Origin: Mycolicibacterium rhodesiae
GTDB taxonomy: Bacteria > Actinomycetota > Actinomycetes > Mycobacteriales > Mycobacteriaceae
NCBI RefSeq assembly: GCF_002086695.1
Contig: NZ_MVIH01000003.1
Coordinates: forward strand, 1 to 64,000
Direction: 5' to 3'
Length of the DNA: 64,000 nt
Each line of letters opens with the position of its first letter. Within the stretch, counting starts at the first letter, position 1. A model generated the notes under the pieces. That model saw only the letters and a program-made list of their open reading frames with translations. It made no database searches and was not told where the DNA came from. Positions 55,031-63,700 of this stretch are shown piece by piece. Both the position numbers and the translations under genes were made by a program.

Positions 55031-55699
55031 CTACAGGCCGTGAATGCCCTTGTACAACACCATGACGCCGATGACCACCAGGATCACGGCGACCAGCGTC
55101 GCGTGCTGGGCCTCCATCCAGTCCTTGAGTTTGGTCAGCGGTCGGTCCAGCCGCTCACCGGCGACCAGATAGGCCAGGACCGGCAACGCCACCGAGGACG
55201 CCGCGACCGCGGTGAACACGGCGTCGGCCGTCCACGCTCCGGTGGTCCCCAGCCCCGCCGAGCCGATCGCCAAACCCGCTGCGGCACACATGAACAGGAC
55301 CTTCGGGTTGACCACCACCAGCACTACCGCGGTCACGAAGGCGCGGGGCGGACCGATGCTGGTCATCGAGGTCAGCCATTTGGGGGTGTGCTCCGAACGC
55401 TTGCGGGTGAACCATCGGTAGAGCCCGAACGCGACGAGCGCCGCCCCGATCACGATGCGGACGTACGGCGCCCATGTCGGCTGTTTGTTGAGCCCGCCCA
55501 GCGCGTTCGACACCAGGACGAACGCCGCGGTCAGGCCGCCGATGCCGAGCACCCAACCCAACAGGAACGCCATGCTGGTGGGTCGGGGTGAGGGCGTATG
55601 CAGCATCAGAATGCCCGGGATGATCGTCAGCGGGGACAGCGTGATGACGAGCGCCAGGGGAATCAGTTCGGTCAACTCCGAACCGAGGCTGGTCGTCAC
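55031..55699 (-). CDS. GAP-family multipass membrane protein (second copy)
   Basis: The 222-aa product has about six TM segments and the family start (LTELIPLALVITLSPLTIIPGILML), then the conserved NPKVLFMCAAAG. It is a paralogue of the GAP gene at 30397 rather than a close duplicate. The GTG at 55699 follows AGGAGG and replaces a longer upstream frame. It is 23 bp from the flavohemoglobin on the same strand. GAP proteins are linked to lipid export in mycobacteria. Confidence 0.78.
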   Translation of the reverse strand: MTTSLGSELTELIPLALVITLSPLTIIPGILMLHTPSPRPTSMAFLLGWVLGIGGLTAAFVLVSNALGGLNKQPTWAPYVRIVIGAALVAFGLYRWFTRKRSEHTPKWLTSMTSIGPPRAFVTAVVLVVVNPKVLFMCAAAGLAIGSAGLGTTGAWTADAVFTAVAASSVALPVLAYLVAGERLDRPLTKLKDWMEAQHATLVAVILVVIGVMVLYKGIHGL

Positions 55700-55761
55700 A
55701 GATGCCTCCTGGGGCGTAGACGGGCAACGCTCGATCACGGCTGACCGTACTATCTCTGCGC

Positions 55762-56175
55762 GTGGGCATGGATGCCGACGAAGAAAAGGGTGATGGCGGC
55801 CACGACGGCCAGCAGAACACCCTGGTCTACGTCTCCGGGGTGGCAGCGTTGGTGCTGCTCGCGATCCTGGTGTACGCGGTACTGGACACCTCCGAGAGCT
55901 CGCAGCGGCGCGACGGGCCGGTCACCTATGCGCCGGCGATCAGCACCACGACGTCATCGAGCAAGAAGACGTCCACCACCTCGCGCACCACGTCGACGCG
56001 GATCTCCACCACCGATCTGAATCCGGGCTCGGCGTCCTCGACCTCGACGTCGCCGTCAGACACCTCGAGCGAAGTGGTCATCCCGTCCGAGACCGAGTAC
56101 ACCACTCCCACGACGACGGTCACGTTGACCAACCCGTACGCCACGACCTCGGTGCCGAACGCCGGGCGGACCTAG
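55762..56175 (+). CDS. Small single-pass membrane protein with Ser/Thr-rich tail
   Basis: The 137-aa product has an acidic N-terminus, one TM segment (about 22-42, VSGVAALVLLAILVYAVLD) and then a long Ser/Thr tail. The TM core AILVYA recurs in the ini-locus PWYR proteins, but no PWYR motif is present here. The start is GTG at 55762, or an in-frame ATG at 55768. It stands 3 bp before the next gene, so the two share a transcript. Function is unknown. Confidence 0.62.
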   Translation: MGMDADEEKGDGGHDGQQNTLVYVSGVAALVLLAILVYAVLDTSESSQRRDGPVTYAPAISTTTSSSKKTSTTSRTTSTRISTTDLNPGSASSTSTSPSDTSSEVVIPSETEYTTPTTTVTLTNPYATTSVPNAGRT

Positions 56176-56178
56176 CCC

Positions 56179-57123
56179 ATGGGCACGGCGACCGTCGTCA
56201 CGATCTTTCACCCCGCGAACGACCCCGCCGACTTCATCGAGTGGGCCGACACGATGCGCGCCACCGCATCGGAGTCGACCGATTTCCGGATCTCCGTGCT
56301 GGCTGATCCGCACCTGGACTGGGGACTCGCCGTCACCTTCGTCAATGCGCGGGCGTTGCACCATTGGTTGGACAGCTCGGCCCGCCAACGCTCGCTGAAC
56401 GACGGCAGGCGGCGCGGAATTCTTCGTGCCACGGCAGACATCGTGATCGTCGAGGACAGCGGGGTGCCGCCGGGCGTCGGCTTCTTTCGGCACATGGTGG
56501 CGGCGGACCGCGCCGCCGACTTCGTAGCGGCCGAGGCCCAGCTGGCGGAGGTGAGCGCGCGGTTCAGCGGGTTCGAAGGATGTTGCACCTTCGCCCCGGA
56601 CACCGGCGGCGATTCGTTCGCGGTGCTGCGATTCCGTACCGAACACCAACTCGTGACGTGGCTGGAGTCCCCGGAACGCCGCGCCGCGCTGGGGCCGCTG
56701 CGGTTGAGCCTGACGCGAGAATTCTCTCTGGTGTCTTCGATCACGACCTTCGGCAGCACGGTGCGGACCGAGAACGGCCACACCGCGGTCACTCCGAGAT
56801 GGAAGACCGCGATGCTGATCCTGCTGGTGCTCTACCCGACAGTGATGCTGCTGTCGCGGTTCATGGGCCCGGTCCTTGACGACGCCGGTGCCCCACCCTG
56901 GTTGGCGATGTGGCTCAGTCAGGTGATCAGCGTCGCTGTTCTGCAGTGGGCGCTGATGCCGTGGGTCGGGCAGTGGTTCCGGCGTTGGCTCGATCCGATC
57001 GATGGGGCGGGGGTTCGCATCAGCGTGCTCGGCGCGAGCGTGATCCTCGTCGGTTACCTGGTGACGCTCGGCGTCTTCGCGATCGTGCGGTGGCTGCAGT
57101 ACTGGGATTTCTCGCGCGGCTAG
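56179..57123 (+). CDS. Double ABM-like domain protein with C-terminal membrane segments
   Basis: The 314-aa product starts with a ferredoxin-like antibiotic-biosynthesis-monooxygenase fold (TVVTIFHPANDPADFIEWADTM) and repeats the fold at about residue 100 (FRHMVAADRAADFVAAEAQLAEV, then GCCTFAPDTGG). It ends with three to four TM helices. ABM domains are usually stand-alone, and no catalytic residues are identifiable. The gene is behind the small TM gene and ends before a convergent small ORF. Role unknown. Confidence 0.7.
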   Translation: MGTATVVTIFHPANDPADFIEWADTMRATASESTDFRISVLADPHLDWGLAVTFVNARALHHWLDSSARQRSLNDGRRRGILRATADIVIVEDSGVPPGVGFFRHMVAADRAADFVAAEAQLAEVSARFSGFEGCCTFAPDTGGDSFAVLRFRTEHQLVTWLESPERRAALGPLRLSLTREFSLVSSITTFGSTVRTENGHTAVTPRWKTAMLILLVLYPTVMLLSRFMGPVLDDAGAPPWLAMWLSQVISVAVLQWALMPWVGQWFRRWLDPIDGAGVRISVLGASVILVGYLVTLGVFAIVRWLQYWDFSRG

Positions 57124-57125
57124 CG

Positions 57126-57428
57126 CTAGCGGCGCTTGAGCGTCCAGGCTGGGACCCAGTGCGTGACCGCCTTGCGTTTGGGCCCGTAGGAGATGTCGTA
57201 GGTGACCAGGCCCCACCAATCGCCCTGCTCGCACAGGCCCCAGCAGGACAGCGTGCCCCTGACCACCTTGTGCATCTGCAACCCATGCGGGTGGTAGCGG
57301 CCGGTGCGGTGCGGTTCGCGGGGGAAGAGCACCGTCAGATCGACGAGCACCGGTTCGGGAGGGGACACCGGCCGAAACGGCGGCCGCAGCGGCTGACCGT
57401 TGTATCCGATCGACGTCAGCTCGCCCAC
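57126..57428 (-). CDS. Conserved small protein of unknown function
   Basis: The 100-aa product (MGELTSIGYNGQPLRPPF) is basic and Trp/Pro-rich, with no TM segment and no domain I recognise. A GTG at 57428 gives the start. It converges on the ABM-like gene, with a 2-bp gap between stops. Function is unknown. Confidence 0.55.
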   Translation of the reverse strand: MGELTSIGYNGQPLRPPFRPVSPPEPVLVDLTVLFPREPHRTGRYHPHGLQMHKVVRGTLSCWGLCEQGDWWGLVTYDISYGPKRKAVTHWVPAWTLKRR

Positions 57429-57473
57429 TGATCGATCATATGTTCGAATCGGTCGGTGTCCACCCCCCGGCGT

Positions 57474-58475
57474 TCAGTCCAGTTGCTCGCCGATCGCCCG
57501 CAGTTTCCGGTGCGTTCCGCCGTAGGGGTTTGCCGGCGGGAGCAGCGTCTTGGCGATCTTGGTCACGGCGCTGTAGTTGACATCGACCACGTTCGCCAGC
57601 GGCGACAGGCACAGTTGGCTGCACAGCTGGTAGGCGTCCATGGTGCTCAACCCGTAGAGCTCTTCCAGCCAGCGCACCATCTCGACCTGGCTGCACCGCC
57701 ACGCGTCCTCGAGCGGACGTGCCGAACCTACCGTCAGCAACGCGTCGTCGTGTTCGAAGCGCGGCCACGCCGGCGCACCGCCCTTGATGAGGTCGACGAC
57801 CAGGGTCACGTTCATCGCCCCTTCCAGGGCTGTCCCGCAGGTCTCACCTTCGCCTTGGCGGTAGTGCCCGTCGCCCACTGAGAACAGCGCGCCCTCGGTG
57901 TTCACGCCGAGGTAGACCGTGGTGCCCGCGCGCAACTCCGGGGTGTCCATGTTCCCGCCGAAGTAGTCCGGGACCAGGGTGGTCCGGACCTCCCGCAGGG
58001 CGGGTGCGACGCCGACCGTCCCCATCATCGGTGCCAACGGGATGTCGAGGGTGAAGTCGCTCTCGTGTGCGGTGAAGGTCGCGGTACCCCGGGCTCGGTC
58101 GATCCGGTAGATCCAGGCCAACTCGGGCAGCGGCGCCTGCAGAGTGGCAGTGCGATCGGTGCCGGTGAGGGCGCCGAAGAGCGGGATCGTCGTCGAGGCG
58201 GCCCAGTCCCTGGCCGGCTCGATCGACACGAAGTGAAGCGCCAGGGTGTCGCCGACCTCCGCGCCGGTGACATAGAACGGGCCGGTCTGTGGGTTGAGCT
58301 CCTTGGTGTTCAGCACCTGGCTGGGTTTGTCGGTGCTGGAGGTGACTCGCCCGGCGAAGGCGTCCTCGGTCCATAGCCGCATCGCGGTGCCGGGCGAGAC
58401 CTCCAGGACGGGCTCGGCGCCCCCGAAGGTCCAGACATATTGATCGCGGGTGGGAGTGAACTCAACGACGCGCAT
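57474..58475 (-). CDS. Acetamidase/formamidase family amidase
   Basis: The 333-aa product fits the FmdA/AmdA family that hydrolyses short amides to acid and ammonia. It has G-x-x-Y-V-W-x-F at the start, NPQTGPFYVTGAEVGDTLALHF, DIPLAPMMGTVGVAP, and VGDGHYRQGEGETCGTALE with metal-site residues. The ATG at 58475 is chosen, and it overlaps the CbtA 3' end by 14 bp. The amide produced by the neighbouring nitrile hydratase is a likely substrate. The family is zinc-dependent. Confidence 0.88.
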   Translation of the reverse strand: MRVVEFTPTRDQYVWTFGGAEPVLEVSPGTAMRLWTEDAFAGRVTSSTDKPSQVLNTKELNPQTGPFYVTGAEVGDTLALHFVSIEPARDWAASTTIPLFGALTGTDRTATLQAPLPELAWIYRIDRARGTATFTAHESDFTLDIPLAPMMGTVGVAPALREVRTTLVPDYFGGNMDTPELRAGTTVYLGVNTEGALFSVGDGHYRQGEGETCGTALEGAMNVTLVVDLIKGGAPAWPRFEHDDALLTVGSARPLEDAWRCSQVEMVRWLEELYGLSTMDAYQLCSQLCLSPLANVVDVNYSAVTKIAKTLLPPANPYGGTHRKLRAIGEQLD

Positions 58476-59187
58476 CGACCATCCTGGTGCTGAGGACGCG
58501 GGGCAGCAGCGCCGCGAACACGGTGCCGAGTACCAGCCACATGAGCGCCTGGGTGAGCAGTGAATTGATCCGGAAGTCCGCCAGCAACGCGGCCGGGAAA
58601 TGATCGGAGACCTCATCGAAGCGGGGGAGCAGGAGCGCGACGGCGCTGATGCTGACCAGGTAGCCCCAGCCTGCGACTGCGACTGCCGACCACGTGCCCA
58701 GACGCGCACTGAGCCGCACGGCGACTGCGACGGCGACGATCGCCAGCGCCACTGAAGCCAGCAGGATGACCAGATACGCACTGGTGCGCGCGCCGATGGT
58801 GTCTGCCTGCCCGACGCCGGGCGGATTCGCCGGGAAGCACAGGGCCGGAACGAGATTGACCGCGACGAAGCCGATCGCCGCCACACCGCTGACCGGCCAG
58901 CGGAGGTCGGTACGGATTCCGCGTCGGCTCAGATGCATCGACAGTGCCGCGACCGCGACGGAGAACAGCGCGCCCAGCACGACGGCGAACATCACCGTGC
59001 CGACACCGGCGCCGACATTCTCTTGCAGGGCGCGGCTGAATATCTCGTGGTCGTCACCGTGGTGGTGCGCCTCTTCGTGGCCGATGGCCGCATCGACGAG
59101 TGGGGATACCAGAATGCGCGCGAAAACGAATGCGGCGATCCCACCCGCCAGGCCGGCTGTCAGGCCGAGGCCGATGATTTTCTGCAT
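58462..59187 (-). CDS. cbtA: Cobalt transporter subunit CbtA
   Basis: The 241-aa product has about six TM segments and, after the first, a His-rich loop (HEEAHHHGDDHE) likely to bind metal. This matches the CbtA family, which pairs with small CbtB for cobalt import. It is 11 bp after cbtB and overlaps the amidase gene. The location next to a cobalt-type nitrile hydratase supports cobalt supply for that enzyme. Confidence 0.83.
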   Translation of the reverse strand: MQKIIGLGLTAGLAGGIAAFVFARILVSPLVDAAIGHEEAHHHGDDHEIFSRALQENVGAGVGTVMFAVVLGALFSVAVAALSMHLSRRGIRTDLRWPVSGVAAIGFVAVNLVPALCFPANPPGVGQADTIGARTSAYLVILLASVALAIVAVAVAVRLSARLGTWSAVAVAGWGYLVSISAVALLLPRFDEVSDHFPAALLADFRINSLLTQALMWLVLGTVFAALLPRVLSTRMVDARR

Positions 59188-59198
59188 GGCTCGACCTT

Positions 59199-59432
59199 TC
59201 AGTGGCAGGGGAAGCCGAGCAGGTGCCGGGCGTCGTGGACGAACTCATGGATGTGGGTGTCGGAGCCGAATACCGACACCGCACCCTGGTCAAATCCGAT
59301 GAAATAGAACGCGATCAGGGCCAGCACAGTGGTTACCGTCAGCTGCAGGGCCATGCCTGCGGTGTGGGTGTCGGGCAGCTCGAACGTCGCGCTCGGCCGC
59401 GCGGCGGACCGTCGAGTAGTCGAAGACATCAT
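59199..59432 (-). CDS. cbtB: Cobalt transporter subunit CbtB
   Basis: The 77-aa product has one TM segment (LTVTTVLALIAFYFIGFDQG) and a C-terminal His-containing tail (HIHEFVHDARHLLGFPCH), the CbtB pattern. Two adjacent ATG codons at 59432 and 59429 follow AGAGGG. It is upstream of cbtA and divergent from nitrile hydratase. The 243-bp divergent gap shows no cobalamin riboswitch that I can recognise. Confidence 0.82.
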   Translation of the reverse strand: MMSSTTRRSAARPSATFELPDTHTAGMALQLTVTTVLALIAFYFIGFDQGAVSVFGSDTHIHEFVHDARHLLGFPCH

Positions 59433-59675
59433 GTCCCTCTCGGTAGTTACTTCCAAATTGCAAATATTTCGCTTGCTCTGAATACCCGGCGGAGTTCCGA
59501 GCGGTCAACCGGAGGAGCCTGGTCTGGCGGCGCCGAAATCCAGGTTTAACACCAGGCCGGTCGTTCGTAAATCCTGTGTTACGCATGGCGGTACGGATTG
59601 CGTGACGGTGCCGATGGTGCGCATAGTTCCAAATGAAAGTATTACGACCGTGAACTAATGATTGGAGAGCCGGAT

Positions 59676-60368
59676 ATGCACGGTCCACACGACCTGGGTG
59701 GGCGCGACGGCATCGGCCCCGTCGCCACTGAATTCCTCGAACCGGGGATCCCGGACTGGCGCTACCCCTTCGAAGGCCGGATGCACGCGGTGACCGCCAT
59801 GGCGATCGCCAAAGGTGCCTTCAACCTTGATGAACAACGCCATGGCATCGAGTTGATGAAGTGGAGTGAGTACCTCGACTCCACCTACTACGCCCACTGG
59901 TTGTTCTCGGTGGAGAAGCTGCTCAACGACAAGGGTTACGTCTCCCACGAGGAGATCGACGCACGGATGCAGGAACTGGGCGCTCCGTCGATGACGCCGC
60001 ATCCGCAGAAGCCGGAGAACCTGTCGCCGTTCGCCCAGCAGATGATCGACATCCTGTGGAAAGGGACGCCGCATGATCTGCCGGCCGACACCCCGCCACG
60101 TTACGGCGTCGGCGACAAGGTGGCGGTGCGCAATCTCAACGAGGTGACCCACAACCGGTTGCCCGGCTATCTGAATCGCACCGTGGGCGTTATTGCCAAG
60201 CAGTACGGGGCATTTCATGATCCCGCCGACAGCGCGCACAAGCAGATCGACACTCCCCATCAGCTCTACATGGTCAAGTTCAACTCCGTTGACCTGTGGG
60301 GTGACGAGGCGGTCGAGGACTTCAACCTGTACGCCGATCTGTTCGAGAACTACCTCGAACCGGCCTGA
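59676..60368 (+). CDS. nthB: Nitrile hydratase beta subunit
   Basis: The 230-aa product has the beta-subunit hallmarks: MHGPHDLGGRDGIGPV start, WRYPFEGRMHAVTAMAI, HGIELMKWSEYLDSTYYAHWLFSVEKLL, and the C-terminal SH3-like domain (DKVAVRNLNEVTHNRLPGY, LYMVKFNSVDLWG). It pairs with alpha to hydrate nitriles to amides. The ATG at 59676 follows GGAGA; an upstream ATG at 59658 lacks it. Beta preceding alpha is typical of cobalt-type enzymes. Confidence 0.95.
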   Translation: MHGPHDLGGRDGIGPVATEFLEPGIPDWRYPFEGRMHAVTAMAIAKGAFNLDEQRHGIELMKWSEYLDSTYYAHWLFSVEKLLNDKGYVSHEEIDARMQELGAPSMTPHPQKPENLSPFAQQMIDILWKGTPHDLPADTPPRYGVGDKVAVRNLNEVTHNRLPGYLNRTVGVIAKQYGAFHDPADSAHKQIDTPHQLYMVKFNSVDLWGDEAVEDFNLYADLFENYLEPA

Positions 60369-60379
60369 GAGTAGGAGAA

Positions 60380-60982
60380 ATGAGCGAAATGGATTGGCTG
60401 TCGTTGTCCGACGTCGAGGCGCGAGTGAACGCGCTCGAGTCGCTGATGGTCGAAAAGGGCTTGGCCGAACACGAGGCAGTCGATGCTGTCGTCGCCTCGT
60501 TCGAGAACGATATGGGCCCGGTCAACGGGGCAAAGGTGGTCGCGCGGGCGTGGACCGAACCCGGGTACCGCGAGTGGTTGCTCCGCGATGCCACCGCCGC
60601 GATCGCTGACATGGGTTTCACCGGTCTGCAGACCGAACACATGGTGGCAGTGGAGAACACCGATGAACGGCACAACGTGGTGGTGTGCACGCTGTGCTCG
60701 TGTTACCCATGGACGCTGCTGGGCATTCCGCCGGCCTGGTTCAAGTACCCGCAATACCGTGCTCGCGTGGTCAAGGACCCGCGCGGGGTACTCGGCGAGT
60801 TCGGACTCGAATTGCCCGCCGAGACCAAGATCGACGTCTGGGACAGCAGCGCGGAGATCCGCTATCTCGTGATCCCTCAGCGTCCCAAGGGCACGGAGAC
60901 CATGACGGTAGAGGAGCTGATCCCGCTGATCAACCGCGATTCGATGGTGGGCACCGCGCTCGCCTCCGCGCCGGGGGAGTGA
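60380..60982 (+). CDS. nthA: Nitrile hydratase alpha subunit, cobalt type
   Basis: The 200-aa product has the metal claw CTLCSC in VVCTLCSCYPWTLLG. Thr in the second place marks the cobalt class (iron enzymes have CSLCSC), and two of these Cys become sulfenate/sulfinate ligands. PPAWFKYPQYRARVVKDPRGVL follows, as usual. The start is 11 bp after beta. The neighbouring cobalt importer agrees with the metal assignment. Confidence 0.95.
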   Translation: MSEMDWLSLSDVEARVNALESLMVEKGLAEHEAVDAVVASFENDMGPVNGAKVVARAWTEPGYREWLLRDATAAIADMGFTGLQTEHMVAVENTDERHNVVVCTLCSCYPWTLLGIPPAWFKYPQYRARVVKDPRGVLGEFGLELPAETKIDVWDSSAEIRYLVIPQRPKGTETMTVEELIPLINRDSMVGTALASAPGE

Positions 60983-60986
60983 ACCG

Positions 60987-61358
60987 ATGACCACGACCCT
61001 CGATCTGACCGGGTTCGACGATCTCGGCGGCACAATCGCGCTGCCGCGTTCCAACGGTGAGCTGGTGTTTGACGCACCCTGGCAGGGAAGGCTTTTCGGG
61101 CTCGTCGTGCACCTGTGCAAGTCCGGGGCCTTCGAGTGGGACGAGTTCAAGGCGCACCTGATCGCGGCGATCGGTGACTCCGGGGTCGACGAGACCTGTG
61201 ACCCGGAGATCTACTACCGCCAGTTCGCGGAGGCGTTCTGCCGACTGGCCGCGCAGAAGCAATTCTTCGACGCCGACCAGTTGGAAACGCGGACCGTTAC
61301 CGAGGCGCAGCGCCTCGCCCACGATGACCATGACCATGACCACGAGCACGAGCACTGA
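60987..61358 (+). CDS. Nitrile hydratase accessory/activator protein
   Basis: The 123-aa product resembles the small helper (P14K/NhlE-like) that loads cobalt into the alpha subunit. It has the beta-like segment FDAPWQGRLFGLVVHLCKSGAFEWDEFKAHL, then YYRQFAEAFCRLAA. The last 13 residues are mostly His/Asp/Glu (HDDHDHDHEHEH), a probable metal-binding tail. The gene is 4 bp after alpha. Confidence 0.88.
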   Translation: MTTTLDLTGFDDLGGTIALPRSNGELVFDAPWQGRLFGLVVHLCKSGAFEWDEFKAHLIAAIGDSGVDETCDPEIYYRQFAEAFCRLAAQKQFFDADQLETRTVTEAQRLAHDDHDHDHEHEH

Positions 61359-61377
61359 GGCAGAGGGGATTTCGCGG

Positions 61378-61893
61378 ATGTCGAAAATTTCTGCGCTGGC
61401 GCTGAGCGTGGGAGTGCTTGGGGCGCTGTCGACACTCATGACGGCAACGGTCTGGAAGCTTCCGGTGTGGGTGCTGTTCCTGGCGTGGGCATCATTCTTC
61501 TTCGTGGGAACAGGGGTGTCCGGGCTGTTGAAGTCGGTGGCGTGCAACTGGACCGGTATCGCGATCGCCACGCTCACCCTGCTGTCGGTGCACAACACCT
61601 CCAGCGCGGTGCTGCTGGCCGTCGCGGTGGGAGTGGGCAGTTTCGCCATGGTGCAGGTATCCCGGCTGGCCTGGGTATCGGCTACTCCGGCGATCGTGTT
61701 CGGTTTCGCGATGACCGTCGGAACCATTGCGGCGACGGGGAATTCCATCACGACCGCCGGTGTGTCCAATCCCGCGCTGATCGCGGCGACGACGGCTCTG
61801 GTAGGTGCATGCTTCGGTATCGCCTCGGAGTGGGGTGCCGCGGCGCTGGGGATGATCTCGCAGGTTACGGTCCCGCGGCGCGTGGTCCAGTGA
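61378..61893 (+). CDS. DUF1097-type membrane protein
   Basis: The 171-aa product has about five TM segments and matches the DUF1097 family of unknown function. It lies 19 bp after the accessory protein in the nitrile hydratase cluster. The ATG at 61378 follows GAGGGG; an in-frame upstream extension is His/Thr rich and overlaps the previous gene. A role in substrate or product movement is possible but unproven. Confidence 0.72.
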   Translation: MSKISALALSVGVLGALSTLMTATVWKLPVWVLFLAWASFFFVGTGVSGLLKSVACNWTGIAIATLTLLSVHNTSSAVLLAVAVGVGSFAMVQVSRLAWVSATPAIVFGFAMTVGTIAATGNSITTAGVSNPALIAATTALVGACFGIASEWGAAALGMISQVTVPRRVVQ

Positions 61894-61951
61894 GATACGC
61901 TGTCGCGCAGACTAGTTGTCACCGCAGAAGCGATCGAGAGCTGGGAGCGTC

Positions 61952-62392
61952 GTGCTGACATCGACGAGCAATCTGGACAGTATTGCCGAAGTTTTCGTCC
62001 GTGCCGAGCGCCGGTGGACCGATGCGCTGTGCAACGGGTTGCTGGACGCCGACGTCAACACGATCGAGGGTTGGCGGGTGCTCGGCGCGCTGCGCACCGG
62101 TGACGGTTTCACGATGAGCGACATCTCGGCGGCGATGTCGATCCCCCCGCCGACACTGACCCGGATCGTGGACAAGCTCGTCGACTCCGGATTGGTGCTC
62201 CGGCGGGTCGACGCGGCGGATCGCAGGCGGGTATTGGTTCACCTGTCGGCGCGCGGTAAGGCCAAGGTGCGCAAGCTGACCAAGCAGGAAGCTGGGCTCA
62301 AGGCCGTGCTGGTCGACGAACTGGGCGAGGACAATGCCGCACAGTTCATCCAGACCCTTGCCCGCGTCGGCGACCTGTTTTCCACCCCGTGA
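61952..62392 (+). CDS. MarR-family transcriptional regulator
   Basis: The 146-aa product has a winged HTH (FTMSDISAAMSIPPPTLTRIVDKLVDSGLVLRRVDAADRRRVLVHLSARG) of MarR type. The GTG at 61952 follows GGGAGC. In Rhodococcus cobalt-type nitrile hydratase clusters a MarR-like protein (NhhD) accompanies an amide-sensing AmiC-like protein (NhhC). The arrangement here mirrors that pair. Confidence 0.88.
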   Translation: MLTSTSNLDSIAEVFVRAERRWTDALCNGLLDADVNTIEGWRVLGALRTGDGFTMSDISAAMSIPPPTLTRIVDKLVDSGLVLRRVDAADRRRVLVHLSARGKAKVRKLTKQEAGLKAVLVDELGEDNAAQFIQTLARVGDLFSTP

Positions 62393-62472
62393 ACGGTCGC
62401 GCAACGCGCTAGTAACGCGGCAGGCCGACGATGGGTCGAGGGTGCGGTCGGAAGACAGCTGGATGGAGGTCG

Positions 62473-63540
62473 ATGGTGCACCAGACACCGGCGATCAACG
62501 TCGCCCTGGTCATCCCGCGCTCGGGATCGGCCGGTATCTATGGCCCGTCGTGTGAAGCCTGTGCCGAGCTCGCCATTGCCGACGTCAACGCGACGGCCGG
62601 CGTGTTGGGCCGGCCGGTCCATCTGGTTCCGGTGGACGGCAGCAGGCCACCGCCGGTGGTTGCCGCCGACATCGCACGCCTGGTCGACCTCGGCGCGATC
62701 GATGCGGTCACCGGCTGGCACATCTCCCCGGTGCGGCAGGCAATCGCCAAGGTGACCGCCGGTCGGGTGCCGTACGTATACGGGCCGCTCTATGAGGGTG
62801 GCGAACGCACCGCGGGACTGTTCCTGACCGGTGAGACGCCGTCGCGCCAACTCTTGCCCGCGATGGACTGGATGACGGACCAACACGGCGTCGATCGCTG
62901 GATCGTGATCGGGAACGACTACGTCTGGCCCCGGCAGACGGGTGCGGCGGCGGCAGGGCATGCGCGCGCCAAAGGCAAACCCCTGGCCGGCGAGATCTAC
63001 GTCCCGCTGGGAACCGAGGACTTCTCGGCCACGCTGCGTCACGTCGAGAGCAGTGGCGCGACCGGGGTGGTCTTGTTGCTCGTCGGACGTGACGGGGTGA
63101 TGTTCAACCGGCAGTTCGCCGAGGTCGGGCTGGACGCCGCCGTGCCCCGGCTGAGCCCGCACGTCGAAGAGAACATGCTGATGGCCAGTGGCAGCGAGAG
63201 CAACCGGGGGTTGTTCGCGGCGGCCGGCTATTTCGAAGCGCTTCACACCACCGCCAGCCTGGAGTTCGCCGCGCACTACTACGCCACCTTCGGCCCGGCC
63301 GCACCGGCACTCAACAGCATCGGAGAGTCTTGCTACGAGGCGATCACCTTGCTGATCGCACTGGTGTCGCGGGCCGGTTCCCTGGCGGTGCCCGACCTGA
63401 CCGCGGCGGCGGTCGGCCTGACCTACATCAGCCCGCGCGGTGAAGTCACGATGCGTGGCAACCAGATGAGCCAGGACGTGTATGTCGCCGAGGCGATCGA
63501 CCTCGATTTCGAGATCCGGGCGCGCATCTCTGCGGCCTGA
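62473..63540 (+). CDS. AmiC-like amide-sensing / substrate-binding protein
   Basis: The 355-aa type I periplasmic-binding fold has no signal peptide, so it is probably a cytoplasmic sensor. Landmarks are INVALVIPRSGSAGIYGPSCEACAELA, RVPYVYGPLYEGGE, RWIVIGNDYVWPRQTG and YEAITLLIALV, which match AmiC/urea-amide binding regulators. The ATG at 62473 follows TGGAGG. It follows the MarR gene by 80 bp. It is a likely inducer-sensing partner for amide and nitrile induction. Confidence 0.82.
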   Translation: MVHQTPAINVALVIPRSGSAGIYGPSCEACAELAIADVNATAGVLGRPVHLVPVDGSRPPPVVAADIARLVDLGAIDAVTGWHISPVRQAIAKVTAGRVPYVYGPLYEGGERTAGLFLTGETPSRQLLPAMDWMTDQHGVDRWIVIGNDYVWPRQTGAAAAGHARAKGKPLAGEIYVPLGTEDFSATLRHVESSGATGVVLLLVGRDGVMFNRQFAEVGLDAAVPRLSPHVEENMLMASGSESNRGLFAAAGYFEALHTTASLEFAAHYYATFGPAAPALNSIGESCYEAITLLIALVSRAGSLAVPDLTAAAVGLTYISPRGEVTMRGNQMSQDVYVAEAIDLDFEIRARISAA

Positions 63541-63594
63541 ACCCAAATTCTGGTGTCAAAAGCCTCTTGGATGCTGCCCCGAATATTCGTTAAA

Positions 63595-63615
63595 GTTGAG
63601 CGGAACAGACTCAAC
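63595..63615. promoter_or_regulatory. HAIR operator upstream of clpB
   Basis: GTTGAGC-N7-ACTCAAC has the HAIR layout with two mismatches from the consensus in the left arm and one in the right. It lies 85 bp before the clpB start. The same operator type precedes dnaK, and HspR is encoded in this window, so co-regulation is expected. Confidence 0.8.
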
Positions 63616-63700
63616 CTTGACGACGTTGAAGAAGGCGACAAGCATTTTGCCGTGCCCTGCCGACTGTCCGCGGGCACGGTCTGACCGAAAGTGAGGTGTC

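Noticed and set aside
59433..59675. Cobalamin riboswitch upstream of cbtB
   Set aside because: I could not find the conserved B12-box in the 243-bp gap on the relevant strand, and no long structured leader is evident.
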